Of a DNA stretch of 64,000 bases, positions 54,060-64,000 are shown piece after piece (positions within the stretch are counted from its first letter, which is position 1; each line of letters starts with the position of its first letter). Source of the stretch: Arcuatula senhousia. Lineage: Eukaryota; Mollusca; Bivalvia; Mytilida; Mytilidae. The notes beneath the pieces are model-generated. The model ran no database searches and was not told where the DNA came from. It saw only the letters and a list, made by a program, of their open reading frames with translations. The stretch covers positions 124,001 through 188,000 of the forward strand of contig CAXARO010000122.1 of assembly GCA_963971305.1 (NCBI GenBank). Direction: 5' to 3'. The position numbers were made by a program, and so were the translations under genes.

Positions 54060-54955
54060 TGACAAAGTCAGAAAGGACCCGCGGCAAAAAATCTAAGTGC
54101 TTTCAAAATTATATTTACTATGATTATAACCACCAAGGCATGATCCATGGAATGTGTATGAAACTTCAGAGCTGTATTGTTAATAGCCTTTGAGTTTTAT
54201 TGTTCAAAAATTCCAATTATCAAAATCTGTGATTTTTTTCCAAAAAAATTAAACAGATTTGCACAAAATTTTAATATGCAAATCATGACATGCTACTTAG
54301 CAGCTGTGCAAAGTTTTAGACCTGTACTGTTAACAGTTGTTGAGTTTTAGTGTTCACAAAGTCCAATTATCAAAATCTGTGATTTTAGATAAAAAATGAA
54401 GTTTTTTCCAAAAATATTCAACCCATTTGCACGAAAATAAAATATGCAAATGATGACATGCTACTTAGCAGGTGTAGAAAGTTTCAGAACTGTATTGTTA
54501 ACAGTTTTTGAGTTTTAGTGTTCACAAAGTCCAATTCTCAAAATCTGTGATTTTCGATAAAAAATTAAGTTTTTTCCAAAAAAATTTAACCGATTTGCGC
54601 GAAATTTTTATATGCAAATCATAACATGCTACTTAGCAGCTGTGCAAAGTTTCAGAACTGTATTGTTAACAGTTTTTGAGTTTTAGTGTTCACAAAGTCC
54701 AATTCTCAAAATCTGTGATTTTCGATAAGAAATGAAGTTTTTTCCAAAAATATTTAACCGATTTGCACGAAATTGTAATATGCAAATGATGACATGCTAC
54801 TTAGTAGCTGTACAAAATTTCAGAACTGTGGTGCTAATAGTTTTTGAGTTTAAGTGTTCACAAGAACTGTTGCTGACGGACAGACGGACGGACGGACGGA
54901 CAGACGGACAAAGTGAAAACTATAGGGCGTCTGCATCTTCGATGCGGGGCCCTTA
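54060..54955. repeat. Four-unit tandem repeat ending in GACGGAC and GCGGGGCCC
   Basis: Units of about 165-190 bp repeat GTCCAATTATCAAAATCTGT and TGACATGCTACTTAGCAGCT. It ends CAGACGGACGGACGGACGG then CTATAGGGCGTCTGCATCT, as at 1757-1821. No coding role is seen. Confidence 0.65.
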
Positions 54956-55032
54956 TAAATAGAAGTAGCTGTCTGAATAATGAGCTGCATCGATTCAGCT
55001 GTCTGAATAATGAGCTGCATCAATTCACTTAC

Positions 55033-55122
55033 TTCGTTTCTTTACTGGTTTAGCTGACAAGGAGGCAGAGTCTTGAGTAGTATCCGAGATCTCTAGGGGA
55101 CCTTCAGGGGCAGTAGGTTTAT
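55033..55122 (-). CDS. FN3 mini-exon 3 (in-frame 222-bp internal deletion)
   Basis: It has the same acceptor and donor as the complete exon, but the interior from the C strand to the G strand is gone. TCCTTGTCA joins directly to GCTAAACCA. The 90 bp keep phase 1-1 and encode 30 residues (KPTAPEGPLEISDTTQDS ... SAKPVKKR). It cannot fold as FN3. It could serve as a linker or be a decaying duplicate that is skipped. The end reads KKRSK instead of KKLSK. Confidence 0.55.
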
Positions 55123-56410
55123 CTGTAAAAGGAATAAGGAACATTGACAATAGTTTCATACCATCAAGTCCATAAAAATACACAAAAACAAGTTATATCA
55201 GCACCACTGCTTATAAAATTGTATATACTTGTTGCCTGGAAAACTTTTAAAATAAATAACTACAGAAATCTACTTTTGTTACAAGTTAATCCTTGGTAAT
55301 TATGAAAGAACCTTAGTGAGCACGCTCACATACCCCACGCGCCCACATTTTGGACAGAGATAATCAATATTGAGTTAGGAATCAAATGTCAGAGTTGTTG
55401 TGCTTACCTCACAAATATAATTTTTGACCTGAAGATATAGTGAAAAAATTGTAAGTCAGCATGCTAAACAGGAAGTATATGATCGACAGACCTGAAAACA
55501 TATCCCACCATATGGGACCCCTACCTGAAGCTACATACCAAATATCAAAGGCCTAGAATTAATAGTTGCTGAGAAATCTGTTACGGAAATTTTAATCACT
55601 GAAGATATAGTGAAAAAATTCTAAGTCAGCACGCTAAACAGGAAGTATATGATCGACAGACCTGAAAACATATCCCACCATATGGGACCCCTACCTGAAG
55701 CTACATACCAAATATCAAAGGCCTAGAATTAATAGTTGCTGAGAAATCTGTTACGGAAATTTTAATCACTGAAGATATAGTGAAAAAATTCTAAGTCAGC
55801 ACGCTAAACAGGAAGTATATGATCGACAGACCTGAAAACGTATCCCACCATATGGGACCCCTATCTGAAGCTACATACCAAATATCAAAGGCCTACAATT
55901 AATAGTTGCTGAGAAATCTGTTACAGAAATTTTGATCACTGAAGATATAGTGAAAAAATTCTAAGTCAGCACGCTCAACAGGAAGTATATGATCGACAGA
56001 CCTGAAAACGTATCCCACCATATGGGACCCCTACCTGAAGGTACATACCAAATATCAAAAGTCTACGATTAATAGTTGCTGAGAAATCTGTTACGGAAAT
56101 TTTGATCACGGACAGACGGACGGACGGACCAGTCAAAAACATTATACCCTTCGCAACTTCGTTGTGTGGGGTATAATAAGAATGTCTACAGTGCTGCTAT
56201 AACCTTAACAAATGTGGAACATCCTTATTGTCAAAAATTGGAAACTGAAATTAAACTAGAAAATGTGTCTGTCACTGTGAGCCACAGATGGCCCACCCGT
56301 TATTTACATTTATTAGTACTACATACATAAATAGTTCTCGATATATGGACCTAAACCAAAAACTTAACCAAAGTTGCTCTCAAGTGTAAAATGAAGGTCA
56401 CAGTGACCTA

Positions 56411-56812
56411 ATTCTCACTACATTATGGCCGATACACACCAAGTTATCACTACATTATGGACAATACACACCAAGTTCTCACTACATTATGGCCGATACA
56501 CACCAAGTTCTCACTACATTATGGCCGATACACAACAAGTTCTCACTACATTATGGCCGATACACACCAAGTTCTCACTACATTATGGCCGATACACAAC
56601 AAGTTCTCACTACATTATGGCCGATACACACCAAGTTCTCACTACATTATGGCCGATACACAACAAGTTCTCATTACATTATGGACGATACACACCAAGT
56701 TCTCACTACATTATGGCCGATACACACCAAGTTCTCACTACATTATGGCCGATACACAACAAGTTCTCACTACATTATGGCCGATATACACCAAGTTCTC
56801 ACTACATTATAC
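56411..56812. repeat. 32-bp minisatellite, array C (about 12 units)
   Basis: It has the same unit and the same right end as arrays A and B. A two-unit remnant (58683-58735) lies before the third mini-exon. All three plus frames are open through it. Confidence 0.95.
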
Positions 56813-56934
56813 CTGCTCACTACATAATAACACTTTGGAAAAGAGACAGAAATTAAATAAATAGAAGTACCTGTCTGAATTATGAGCTGCATCGTTTCAG
56901 CTGTCTGAATAATGAGCTGCATCGATTCACTTAC

Positions 56935-57024
56935 TTCGTTTCTTTACTGGTTTAGCTGACAAGGAGGCAGAGTCTTGAGTAGTATCCGAGATCTCTAGGG
57001 GACCTTCAGGGGCAGTAGGTTTAT
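56935..57024 (-). CDS. FN3 mini-exon 2
   Basis: This 90-bp mini-exon has the same deletion junction as at 55033 and lies 1,902 bp away in a duplicated block. Splice sites and frame are intact, ending KKRSK. Confidence 0.55.
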
Positions 57025-57969
57025 CTGTAAAAGGAATAAGGAACATTGACAATAGTTTCATACCATCAAGTCCATAAAAATACACAATAACAAGTTATAT
57101 CAGCACCACTGCTTATAAAATTGTATATACTTGTTGCCTGGAAAACTTTTAAAATAAATAACTACAGAAATCTACTTTTGTTACAAGTTAATCCTTGGTA
57201 ATTATGAAAGAACCTTAGTGAGCACGCTCACAAACCCCACGCGCCCACATTTTGGACAGAGATAATCAATATTGAGTTAGGAATCAAATGTCAGAGTTGT
57301 TGTGCTTACCTCACAAATATAATTTTTGACCTGAAGATATAGTGAAAAAATTGTAAGTCAGCATGCTAAACAGGAAGTATATGATCGACAGACCTGAAAA
57401 CATATCCCACCATATGGGACCCCTACCTGAAGCTACATACCAAATATCAAAGGCCTACAATTAATAGTTGCTGAGAAATCTGTTACGGAAATTTTAATCA
57501 CTGAAGATATAGTGAAAAAATTCTAAGTCAGCACGCTAAACAGGAAGTATATGATCGACAGACCTGAAAACCTATCCCACAATATGGGACCCCTACCTGA
57601 AGCTACATACCAAATATCAAAGGCCTACAATTAATAGTTGCTGAGAAATCTGTTACAGAAATTTTGATCACTGAAGATATAGTGAAAAAATTCTAAGTCA
57701 GCACGCTAAACAGGAAGTATATGATCGACAGACCTGAAAACGTATCCCACCATATGGGACCCCTACCTGAAGGTACATACCAAATATCAAAAGTCTACGA
57801 TTAATTGTTGCTGAGAAATCTGTTACGGAAATTTTGATCACGGACAGACCGACGGACGGACCAGTCAAAAACATTATACCCTTCGCAACTTCGTTGTGTG
57901 GGGTATAATAAGAATGTCTACAGTGCTGCTATAACCTTAACAAATGTGGAACATCCTTATTGTCAAAAA

Positions 57970-58680
57970 TGGGTCAAAGACAGAAATGGCCGGATTTCGT
58001 TTCAAAAGGAAGTATATGAGCCACAGACCTGAAATCATATCCCACCTTATGGGAGCCCATACTGATGCTGCATACCAAATATCAATAGGCTGTGATTGGT
58101 AGTTGCTGAGAAAACTGTTACAAAAATTTTCTATTATTGGACATTTATGTAAAAAATTAACTAAGTCGGTAAACAGGAAGTAGGTGAGCGACAGACCTGA
58201 AATCATATCCCACTTTATGGGAGCCCATGCTGATGCTGCATACCAAATATTAAGAGGCTGTGATTAGTAGTTGCTGAGAAAACTGTTACGAAAATTTTCT
58301 ATAATTGGACATTTATGTAAAAAATTAACTAAGTCTGAAAACAGGAAGTAGATGAGCGACAGACCTGAAATCAAATCCCACCTTATGGGAGCCCATACTG
58401 ATGCTGCATACCAAATATCAAGAGGCTGTGATTAGTAGTTGCTGAGAAAACTGTTACGAAAATTTTCTATAATAGGACATTTATGTAAAAAATTAACTAA
58501 GTCGGTAAACAGGAAGTAGGTGAGCGACAGACCTGAAATTGAATCTCACCTTATGGAAGCCCATGCTGATGTTGCATACCAAATATCAAGAGGCTGTGAT
58601 TAGTAGTTGCTGAGAAAACTGTTACGAAAGTATTTTCCCCGCCCGCCGTCCGCCCGCCCGCCCGACATTCACCATTTTAT
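57970..58680. repeat. Four-unit repeat of the AAACAGGAAGTAGGTGAGCG family
   Basis: Units of about 180 bp closely match those at 9690-10330. The block ends with CCGCCCGCC runs and GACATTCACCATTTTATAA. The 89-codon minus ORF here is a repeat artefact. Confidence 0.7.
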
Positions 58681-58847
58681 AACTACATTATGGCCGATAC
58701 ACACCAAGTTCTAACTACATTATACCTGCTCACTACATAATAACACTTTGGAATAGAGACAGAAATTAAATAAATAGAAGTAGCTGTCTGAATAATGAGC
58801 TGCATCGATTCAGCTGTCTGAATAATGAGCTGCATCGATTCACTTAC

Positions 58848-58937
58848 TTAGTTTCTTTACTGGTTTAGCTGACAAGGAGGCAGAGTCTTGAGTAGTATCC
58901 GAGATCTCTAGGGGACCTTCAGGGGCAGTAGGTTTAT
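58848..58937 (-). CDS. FN3 mini-exon 1 (5'-most)
   Basis: The deletion junction is the same but the end is KKLSK, as in the complete exon. This copy is therefore closest to the ancestor of the three. Its upstream intron is cut about 16 bp beyond the acceptor (near 58953) by the start of a GCGGTCGTATA-type repeat, so its acceptor now sits next to foreign sequence. Confidence 0.5.
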
Positions 58938-58952
58938 CTGTAAAAGGAATAA

Positions 58953-59627
58953 GGTAAATTTTGCGGTCGTATAAAAAATTAATCAAAGGCACAAAGATCC
59001 TAAGGAGTAGGTTCAGCAGTAATCAAAATTGGCCCCCAAATTTCAAACTCAAGTTGACAATTATAGAGTACGATCATAAATATTTTAATATCATGTAGTT
59101 TGTACAATAAAAGAAACAAGGCCCAAAACAATTAACAACTTTTCGTCTAAAAGTCATGGTTTTATTGGAAACTTTCAGATTTTTGCCAATTTGAGAATAT
59201 TTTCACTAAGAAATTTATGCTTTCATTTAAGATAGAGCGCATTAGCATCGACAAACTTGATTTTTCTCTCTCATGAAATGTGTATCTTCAGCAGACAAAT
59301 TGAAGAGTGAAAACTTACAGCTGTCGATTAATGAGCTTTATACTAATTTTGAGAAAACTGACAGGAAATCATCGAAAATCAAGCAGAAATGGCACTTTTC
59401 AATTTTTTGCGCTTATTTATGACATTGTGATATCATGTAAAATCAACTACCTGTACATATTAAAAATTCCTTTAGTTTAACAGGAAGTAGATATCCAGCA
59501 AAGGACAAGGTACAATAAGGCCCATATTTGGCCCCCTGTATGCACTGAAATCGAAAATCAGATTCTCATTGGCAATTTGGGCAGTTAAATAGGTGTAAAA
59601 TAATAATCAATAATTTTAAACACCAGT
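58953..59627. other. Unassigned repeat-derived sequence
   Basis: It begins with TTTTGCGGTCGTATAAAA, the same repeat end as near 4445. It also contains TTTAACAGGAAGTAGATA. No gene is seen. Confidence 0.35.
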
Positions 59628-62259
59628 CAGTTAGTGATAAGCTCGATCGGAGCTTAAAATCTCAATCAGGCTTGTAAAGGAATCCCAAACGTTTGTAAAG
59701 GAATCCCAAACGAGATTATTTTATATATTTTAGTTTATGTAGCAGTCCGATTTCCACCGTTAAAAAATTATCTGCCCTATTTTTTCACTCTCCTGTAAAA
59801 AGGTTAAAAATAGTATCTTAAAAATACACGACGCGAAGGTGAGATGCTCTCTTATACAATGTGCGATTAAAAATCAGGTGTTGGATTAAGCGACTTGTAA
59901 TTTAAAAGGTAAGGTCTAGACATATTTTTGCCTCTATGAATACAATCTAAATCACCATACCTAATGATGGAGATTCATATTTTTAACACAAACACGTCGT
60001 TAAGGCCAAGCGGAACTGATACTCTATTTTTGTTAAAAAAATCCAGTGTATTTATTTCCATGGGTGCCACCTACACATTCGGTTTAATAATTGCGAATAC
60101 AAAAAGACACCAAATCAACTAGTTGGAAAAATTCTATGTACACGGGCAAAAAAGTGTAACACTTTTGAATAGCCCGTTGTCAAGTAAATTCAGGGGAATT
60201 AATGTTATATTTGACCAAATAAAAGTGGTGCGTTTGATAGGTTTTTATAGATATGTAACATTGCGCAAAAGAAATACATGTAACAGATATATAATTTACA
60301 TAATTTTGAAATGCAGACTTACTACCTCCATCTAAATTCTAATTCATGCATCATTTTTCTTTTAATTTTAATATTTGGATAGGAAAACTTTTGTTGCAGG
60401 GACAGATCCAGAATTGATTCACAGCCGGGGGGGGGGGGGGAGGGGTTGGGTTACCGCTTATAGTCTACCGAGGACAAGAGGAGGGTTCAGGGTCAATTTC
60501 GCAAACTTATTCAATGGAAAGGGGATTAAAAACCTCGATAATCCCCCCTCTGGATCCGACATTGCCATGATAAAAGATAAAATATATTGTTCAGATTTAA
60601 ATTTGTGCGACTGTTTTCCTTGAAATTATGAAGATGTTGAGGCTAATTGAAACGATAACTGTTAATCTTGAAAAGAAAACTTGTGAATTGCATGGAAGTT
60701 TTGAAATGACTTTGAAAAGGGGGAGGCGTGGAATATACAAAAGCCTTCAAATTTGTACAGCTGCATTACATTAAAACAAATTAACTTATTTATAATATTA
60801 CTATCCAATTCATTTATATTTTATATATAAAACAGTTTGTGTTGCAACTCAAGCGATACACATTGTTTTTGTTTTCTTAACGGGTACTTATCTTTCAATT
60901 TGTTTATCAATCTTATATAAAACCGGTTCTCTATTAATTTGGATAAAGCGATCAAAGATCAACAAGAATTAGCTTTGTATTTTGATTTGTATTTAAGTAG
61001 GTCAAATCCTCGTGACTCAAAATAAAATTAAATATCCTTTTGATTCTTTTAATGAAAATATGTTTTATTTTTTTCAATTTTCATACAAATTTAATGAAAC
61101 TATTTTTATAAAGTTAACGAAAAATGTTTTAGTGAATAACTAGCATTTTTGTTACTTATCGCAATGTCAAGGACGGGTGTGCTCGTTTGGGTAAATAGTT
61201 ATAACACAGGCACTAAAAAAGAACCAACTTTAGAATTACGTATCTCTTTAAATGTTTGAGGTGCCACCTTGACTGTAGCATCAATTTATAAGAAAATATT
61301 TACTGTGTAATTGGAATTTTTTGTAGATTTTTCATGTTACGGGCAAAAAAGTGTAACAGTAAATAACAACACCCCCCATTTGACACAAAAGTGAAAATAT
61401 TTGTAAACTTAAACCATTTTCGGTCGTAATATTTCGTATGTAAGTTAAGAAATAAATGTTTAATCCTTATTTAAGAACAATTTTGTCCAAAAGTGTCGTT
61501 TAATAGCTTTTTAAAGGTCTTGACAACAGCGTTAACAACCCAATAGCACTTTTCTACCTCGTTTGATAGAAGAGTTAAATTCTTTTGTTCTCTTTTCGGT
61601 GGAAATCGGACTGGTAGGTAAAACGAGATGTACTCGCAAAAAGGGGTAGTTATATTCTGTTAGGAAATGTTTCTACCTGCATTTTGGCAGCAATTAATAT
61701 TTTTTAAGTGCTTGTGTTCTTTGCGTTTTTTTTTTATTTATTTTGCTAACCTCTGACCTTTATTTAATTACTGATATATTTTTACCCTTGATATATTTTT
61801 TGAAGCTTTTTAAATTTTCATTTGTAAAGCACGATTATAAGATCCATTTAAACCTACACCTGAATGATTACTTTCTGTCTTTGTCTGATATAATTATACC
61901 CCATGCAACTTAAATATATAAATAAAGAAAGAATGTGTCCATGGGACACGGATGCCCCCGCTGGCCTTAAAAAAAAAGTTCAAGTCTGACAGGTCTGAAA
62001 GTTGCTTAGGACGCATAGTTTATCATACTGAACCATCCTACCAAGTTTCAAGTCATTCCCATTTACGGTTTCGGAGAAAAACTTGACGGAAATTTTCGTA
62101 CGGACGGACGGACGTACGTACGGACATGAGTAAAACTTAATGCCCCCCGACATGTCGTCGCGGGGGCATAAAAAACCTCGTTTGGGATTCCTTTACAAGC
62201 TCGATTGGGATTTTAAGCTAGATCAGGATTTCGATTCAGATTGATTTTATCACTAGCTG
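59628..62259. mobile_element. 2.6-kb TIR element, no transposase seen
   Basis: The left end CAGTTAGTGATAAGCTCGAT continues into GCTTGTAAAGGAATCCCAAA. The right end mirrors it (TTTGGGATTCCTTTACAAGC ... TTATCACTAGCTG). CCAGTCA occurs at both outer edges (59623 and 62260), partly overlapping the left end, so the duplication length is ambiguous. A second inverted pair, AGTCCGATTTCCACCG near 59754, recurs near 61600. The interior is AT-rich with a poly-G run at 60427 and no recognised protein. Confidence 0.6.
61952..62169. mobile_element. Small MITE (ATGCCCCCGC/GCGGGGGCAT) inside the 2.6-kb element
   Basis: The inverted ends ATGCCCCCGC and GCGGGGGCAT enclose 218 bp with CAAGTCTGACAGGTCTGAAA and a GGACGGACGGACG tract. 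A related, rearranged sequence lies at 32860-33130. It is non-coding. Confidence 0.6.
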
Positions 62260-62886
62260 CCAGTCATTCACCATTATCAATAATATCATACCATAAAGTT
62301 CGTGAAATATCGCATAATTTGTGAAATGCACCCAAAATGGCATATTCTTTTTTTAAGTCCTCCCAGCCCGATACCCGCGATTTCTCTTTTAACATGGAAA
62401 GAATGTGTCAAATTGAATACAAATCAAGCAAGATATCTGCGGGTCCCAAGCTGGGAGGCATTTCATTTTAACGATATAATGATCAAAATTTGGCATTTTG
62501 CCATTTTTGGCTGTTTTTACCATATTCAAGGGTGCTGTCAAATCAAAATTTGATTACTTTTAAAATAAAATTTGATATAAATTCAAAAAATTCAATCATA
62601 TGCCTATTTAGAATGGTTGGTTTTTTGTCCTTACAACTGACTTTGGTTTTGGCTAAAATCAGGGGTGTAAAATCTGCCCTTATCGTACCATCTCCTTTAT
62701 TGGTCCAAACTAAAACAAGAACATCATTTTCATACCTGTCCTACTTATTTGCACCTTTTCCTAAATAAAAATAATACATATACCTTATGAAGAATTGGGA
62801 TACAACAATTACTCTGATTATTTACTCAGTCCCCAGTATGAATCTGTACAAGAAACTATGACTATAAAAACATGTGAAATTCACAT
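62260..62886. other. Unassigned AT-rich sequence
   Basis: Two overlapping plus ORFs (62302-62553 and 62490-62768) show no recognisable motif. No exon-like signals were found on the minus strand. Confidence 0.35.
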
Positions 62887-63281
62887 TTAAGTACTACTTT
62901 TTCTAAGGATCAGGCAGATACCATTAATAGGGTGGCACATCGATAATAAATACACAAAAAAATTTCAACAAAATTAGGTATAGCAACCCCAGTAAACTTT
63001 GTTTTGACCACTAAATTTTTCAGTGTATCTTGGGTTTAGGAGATATTACCAGTCAAAATTTAGTTACATTGTGTAGTGAAAAGTACGGGAAAATTTCCCG
63101 CCATATTTTTTTCCTATATAACCAGTCAAAAAATATCTAAGCACCAAATACATATTGAGATGTAAAAACTGCATTGGGTTTGTTTTTATGGTAAATTGAA
63201 TGCATCTATACCCCAAAATCTGAAATTGGAAATTATCAATGTGCCACCCCCTGCCTGATCCTTATGTGGAATAGTACTTAA
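62887..63281. mobile_element. Palindromic MITE-like element, about 395 bp
   Basis: The left end reads TTAAGTACT..., CTAAGGATCAGGCAG, then GGTGGCACAT. The right end carries the reverse complement of these blocks: GTGCCACC, CTGCCTGATCCTTA and AGTACTTAA. The arms are imperfect and there is no ORF of note between them. Only its right part (1-337) is visible at the left edge of the window. The superfamily is not determined because no clear target duplication was seen. Confidence 0.55.
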
Positions 63282-64000
63282 AAGCTATGCCAAGCTCACC
63301 AAGATACATGTATGACAGGAGTAAGTTCAACACTGTAAATTGAGGGACCAATAAGGATAGTTTAGGGCCTTTAGTTCCTTCAGACCATGATATACAGACT
63401 AAACATTTTTGCACGTGACCAATGGTGGACTTGCTAAAACATATTACCAAATGGTAAAATTACGATTTTCATCTCCTTCTACTCCTGATAACTTGAAAGC
63501 AGTAAGAGGTAGTTGAAAACTAGATATCAGGGAGATGGCAATCATCTCGACGGGCCCAGCCGTAACTTATTTCAAACAAGAGTTAACACTAAAGTATTTC
63601 TCGCCTGCCAGCACAATCAGAAACAAAAATTCATTGGTTATTTTTTATAAATATAAATACTTCTATGTTCTGAGAACAAAATGTGTTCATAAAACCTTAA
63701 CATTGCTATTAAATGTATTGCAAATTGTCAAAGTCGCTCAACCGAAAAATCAAGGTCAAGGTCAAAAGATGAGGATGCAAATGTACTAAGCTACTACTGG
63801 GGCATATGCATACCAAGTTTAATTAACCTAGGACTTATAGTTCTTGAGATATGGAGGTGCTCATAAAACCTTAACATTGCTATTATATGCATTGAAAATT
63901 GTCAAAGTCACTCAACCGGAAATTCAAGGTCAAGGTCAAAAGATGAGGATGTAAATGTACTAAGCTACTACTGGGGCATATGCATACCTAGGACATATAG
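62945..64000. repeat. Right copy of the terminal direct repeat
   Basis: This is the same sequence as bases 1-1056. It begins inside a palindromic element whose left arm (from about 62887) is visible only in this copy. It runs off the right edge inside the internal repeats of the MITE seen whole at 654-1329. Confidence 0.95.

Larger units (their letters stand above)
54956..58750. repeat. Two long tandem blocks of about 1.9 kb and a partial third, carrying FN3 mini-exons
   Basis: Mini-exons are spaced 1,902 and 1,913 bp. Shared content includes the doubled CTGTCTGAATAATGAGCTGC, the intron with CCCCACGCGCCCACATTTTG, three or four units of about 175 bp with AAACAGGAAGTATATGATCG, and the closing hairpin ACCAGTCAAAAACATTATAC...GGGGTATAATAAG. 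A minisatellite lies in the first block. Confidence 0.85.

Overview
This is AT-rich eukaryotic nuclear DNA with spliceosomal introns. The repeat families and the style of the RT, Ig and SET genes suggest a marine bivalve, probably a mytilid mussel; that is recall and was not tested by search. No bacterial or organellar genes were seen. Every gene I can support lies on the minus strand.

Minus-strand layout, 5' to 3', from the right end. (1) 58.9-53.1 kb: one complete fibronectin-III (FN3) exon and three 90-bp shortened copies of it, set among 32-bp minisatellites and 170-190-bp tandem repeats. (2) 51.9-47.4 kb: five nearly identical Ig-domain exons, each 294 bp and phase 1-1, on repeated blocks of about 1.1 kb. 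(3) 45.2 kb, 39.6-37.9 kb and 27.9-27.5 kb: three exons whose phases join. They encode an acidic segment, two zinc-finger-like motifs with a tyrosine-recombinase-like core, and an acidic/Myb-like C-terminus. The middle exon carries a frameshift. (4) 13.5-2.36 kb: six phase-matched exons of a compact KMT5A/SETD8-like lysine methyltransferase. They start at an ATG with good context below a TATA-less promoter. The final exon is uncertain.

The remainder is dominated by repeats. There is a 7.8-kb satellite of 13 units of about 600 bp (14.3-22.1 kb). Several TIR elements have visible boundaries: hAT-like (8-bp TSD), CACTA-like (3-bp TSD), a 3.0-kb element (5-bp TSD) with a Harbinger-like insertion inside it, and a 2.6-kb element with another MITE inside it. 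There are also a 5'-truncated LINE RT, a second RT fragment, a rearranged Ty3/gypsy-type protease remnant and a Penelope-type hammerhead ribozyme.

The first 1,056 bases equal the last 1,056 bases exactly, offset 62,944 bp. The sequence is therefore a tandem copy of a 62.9-kb unit, a circular molecule read past its start, or an assembly duplication. All exons were read by eye from ORF continuity, GT/AG sites and phase. No alignment or transcript data were available.
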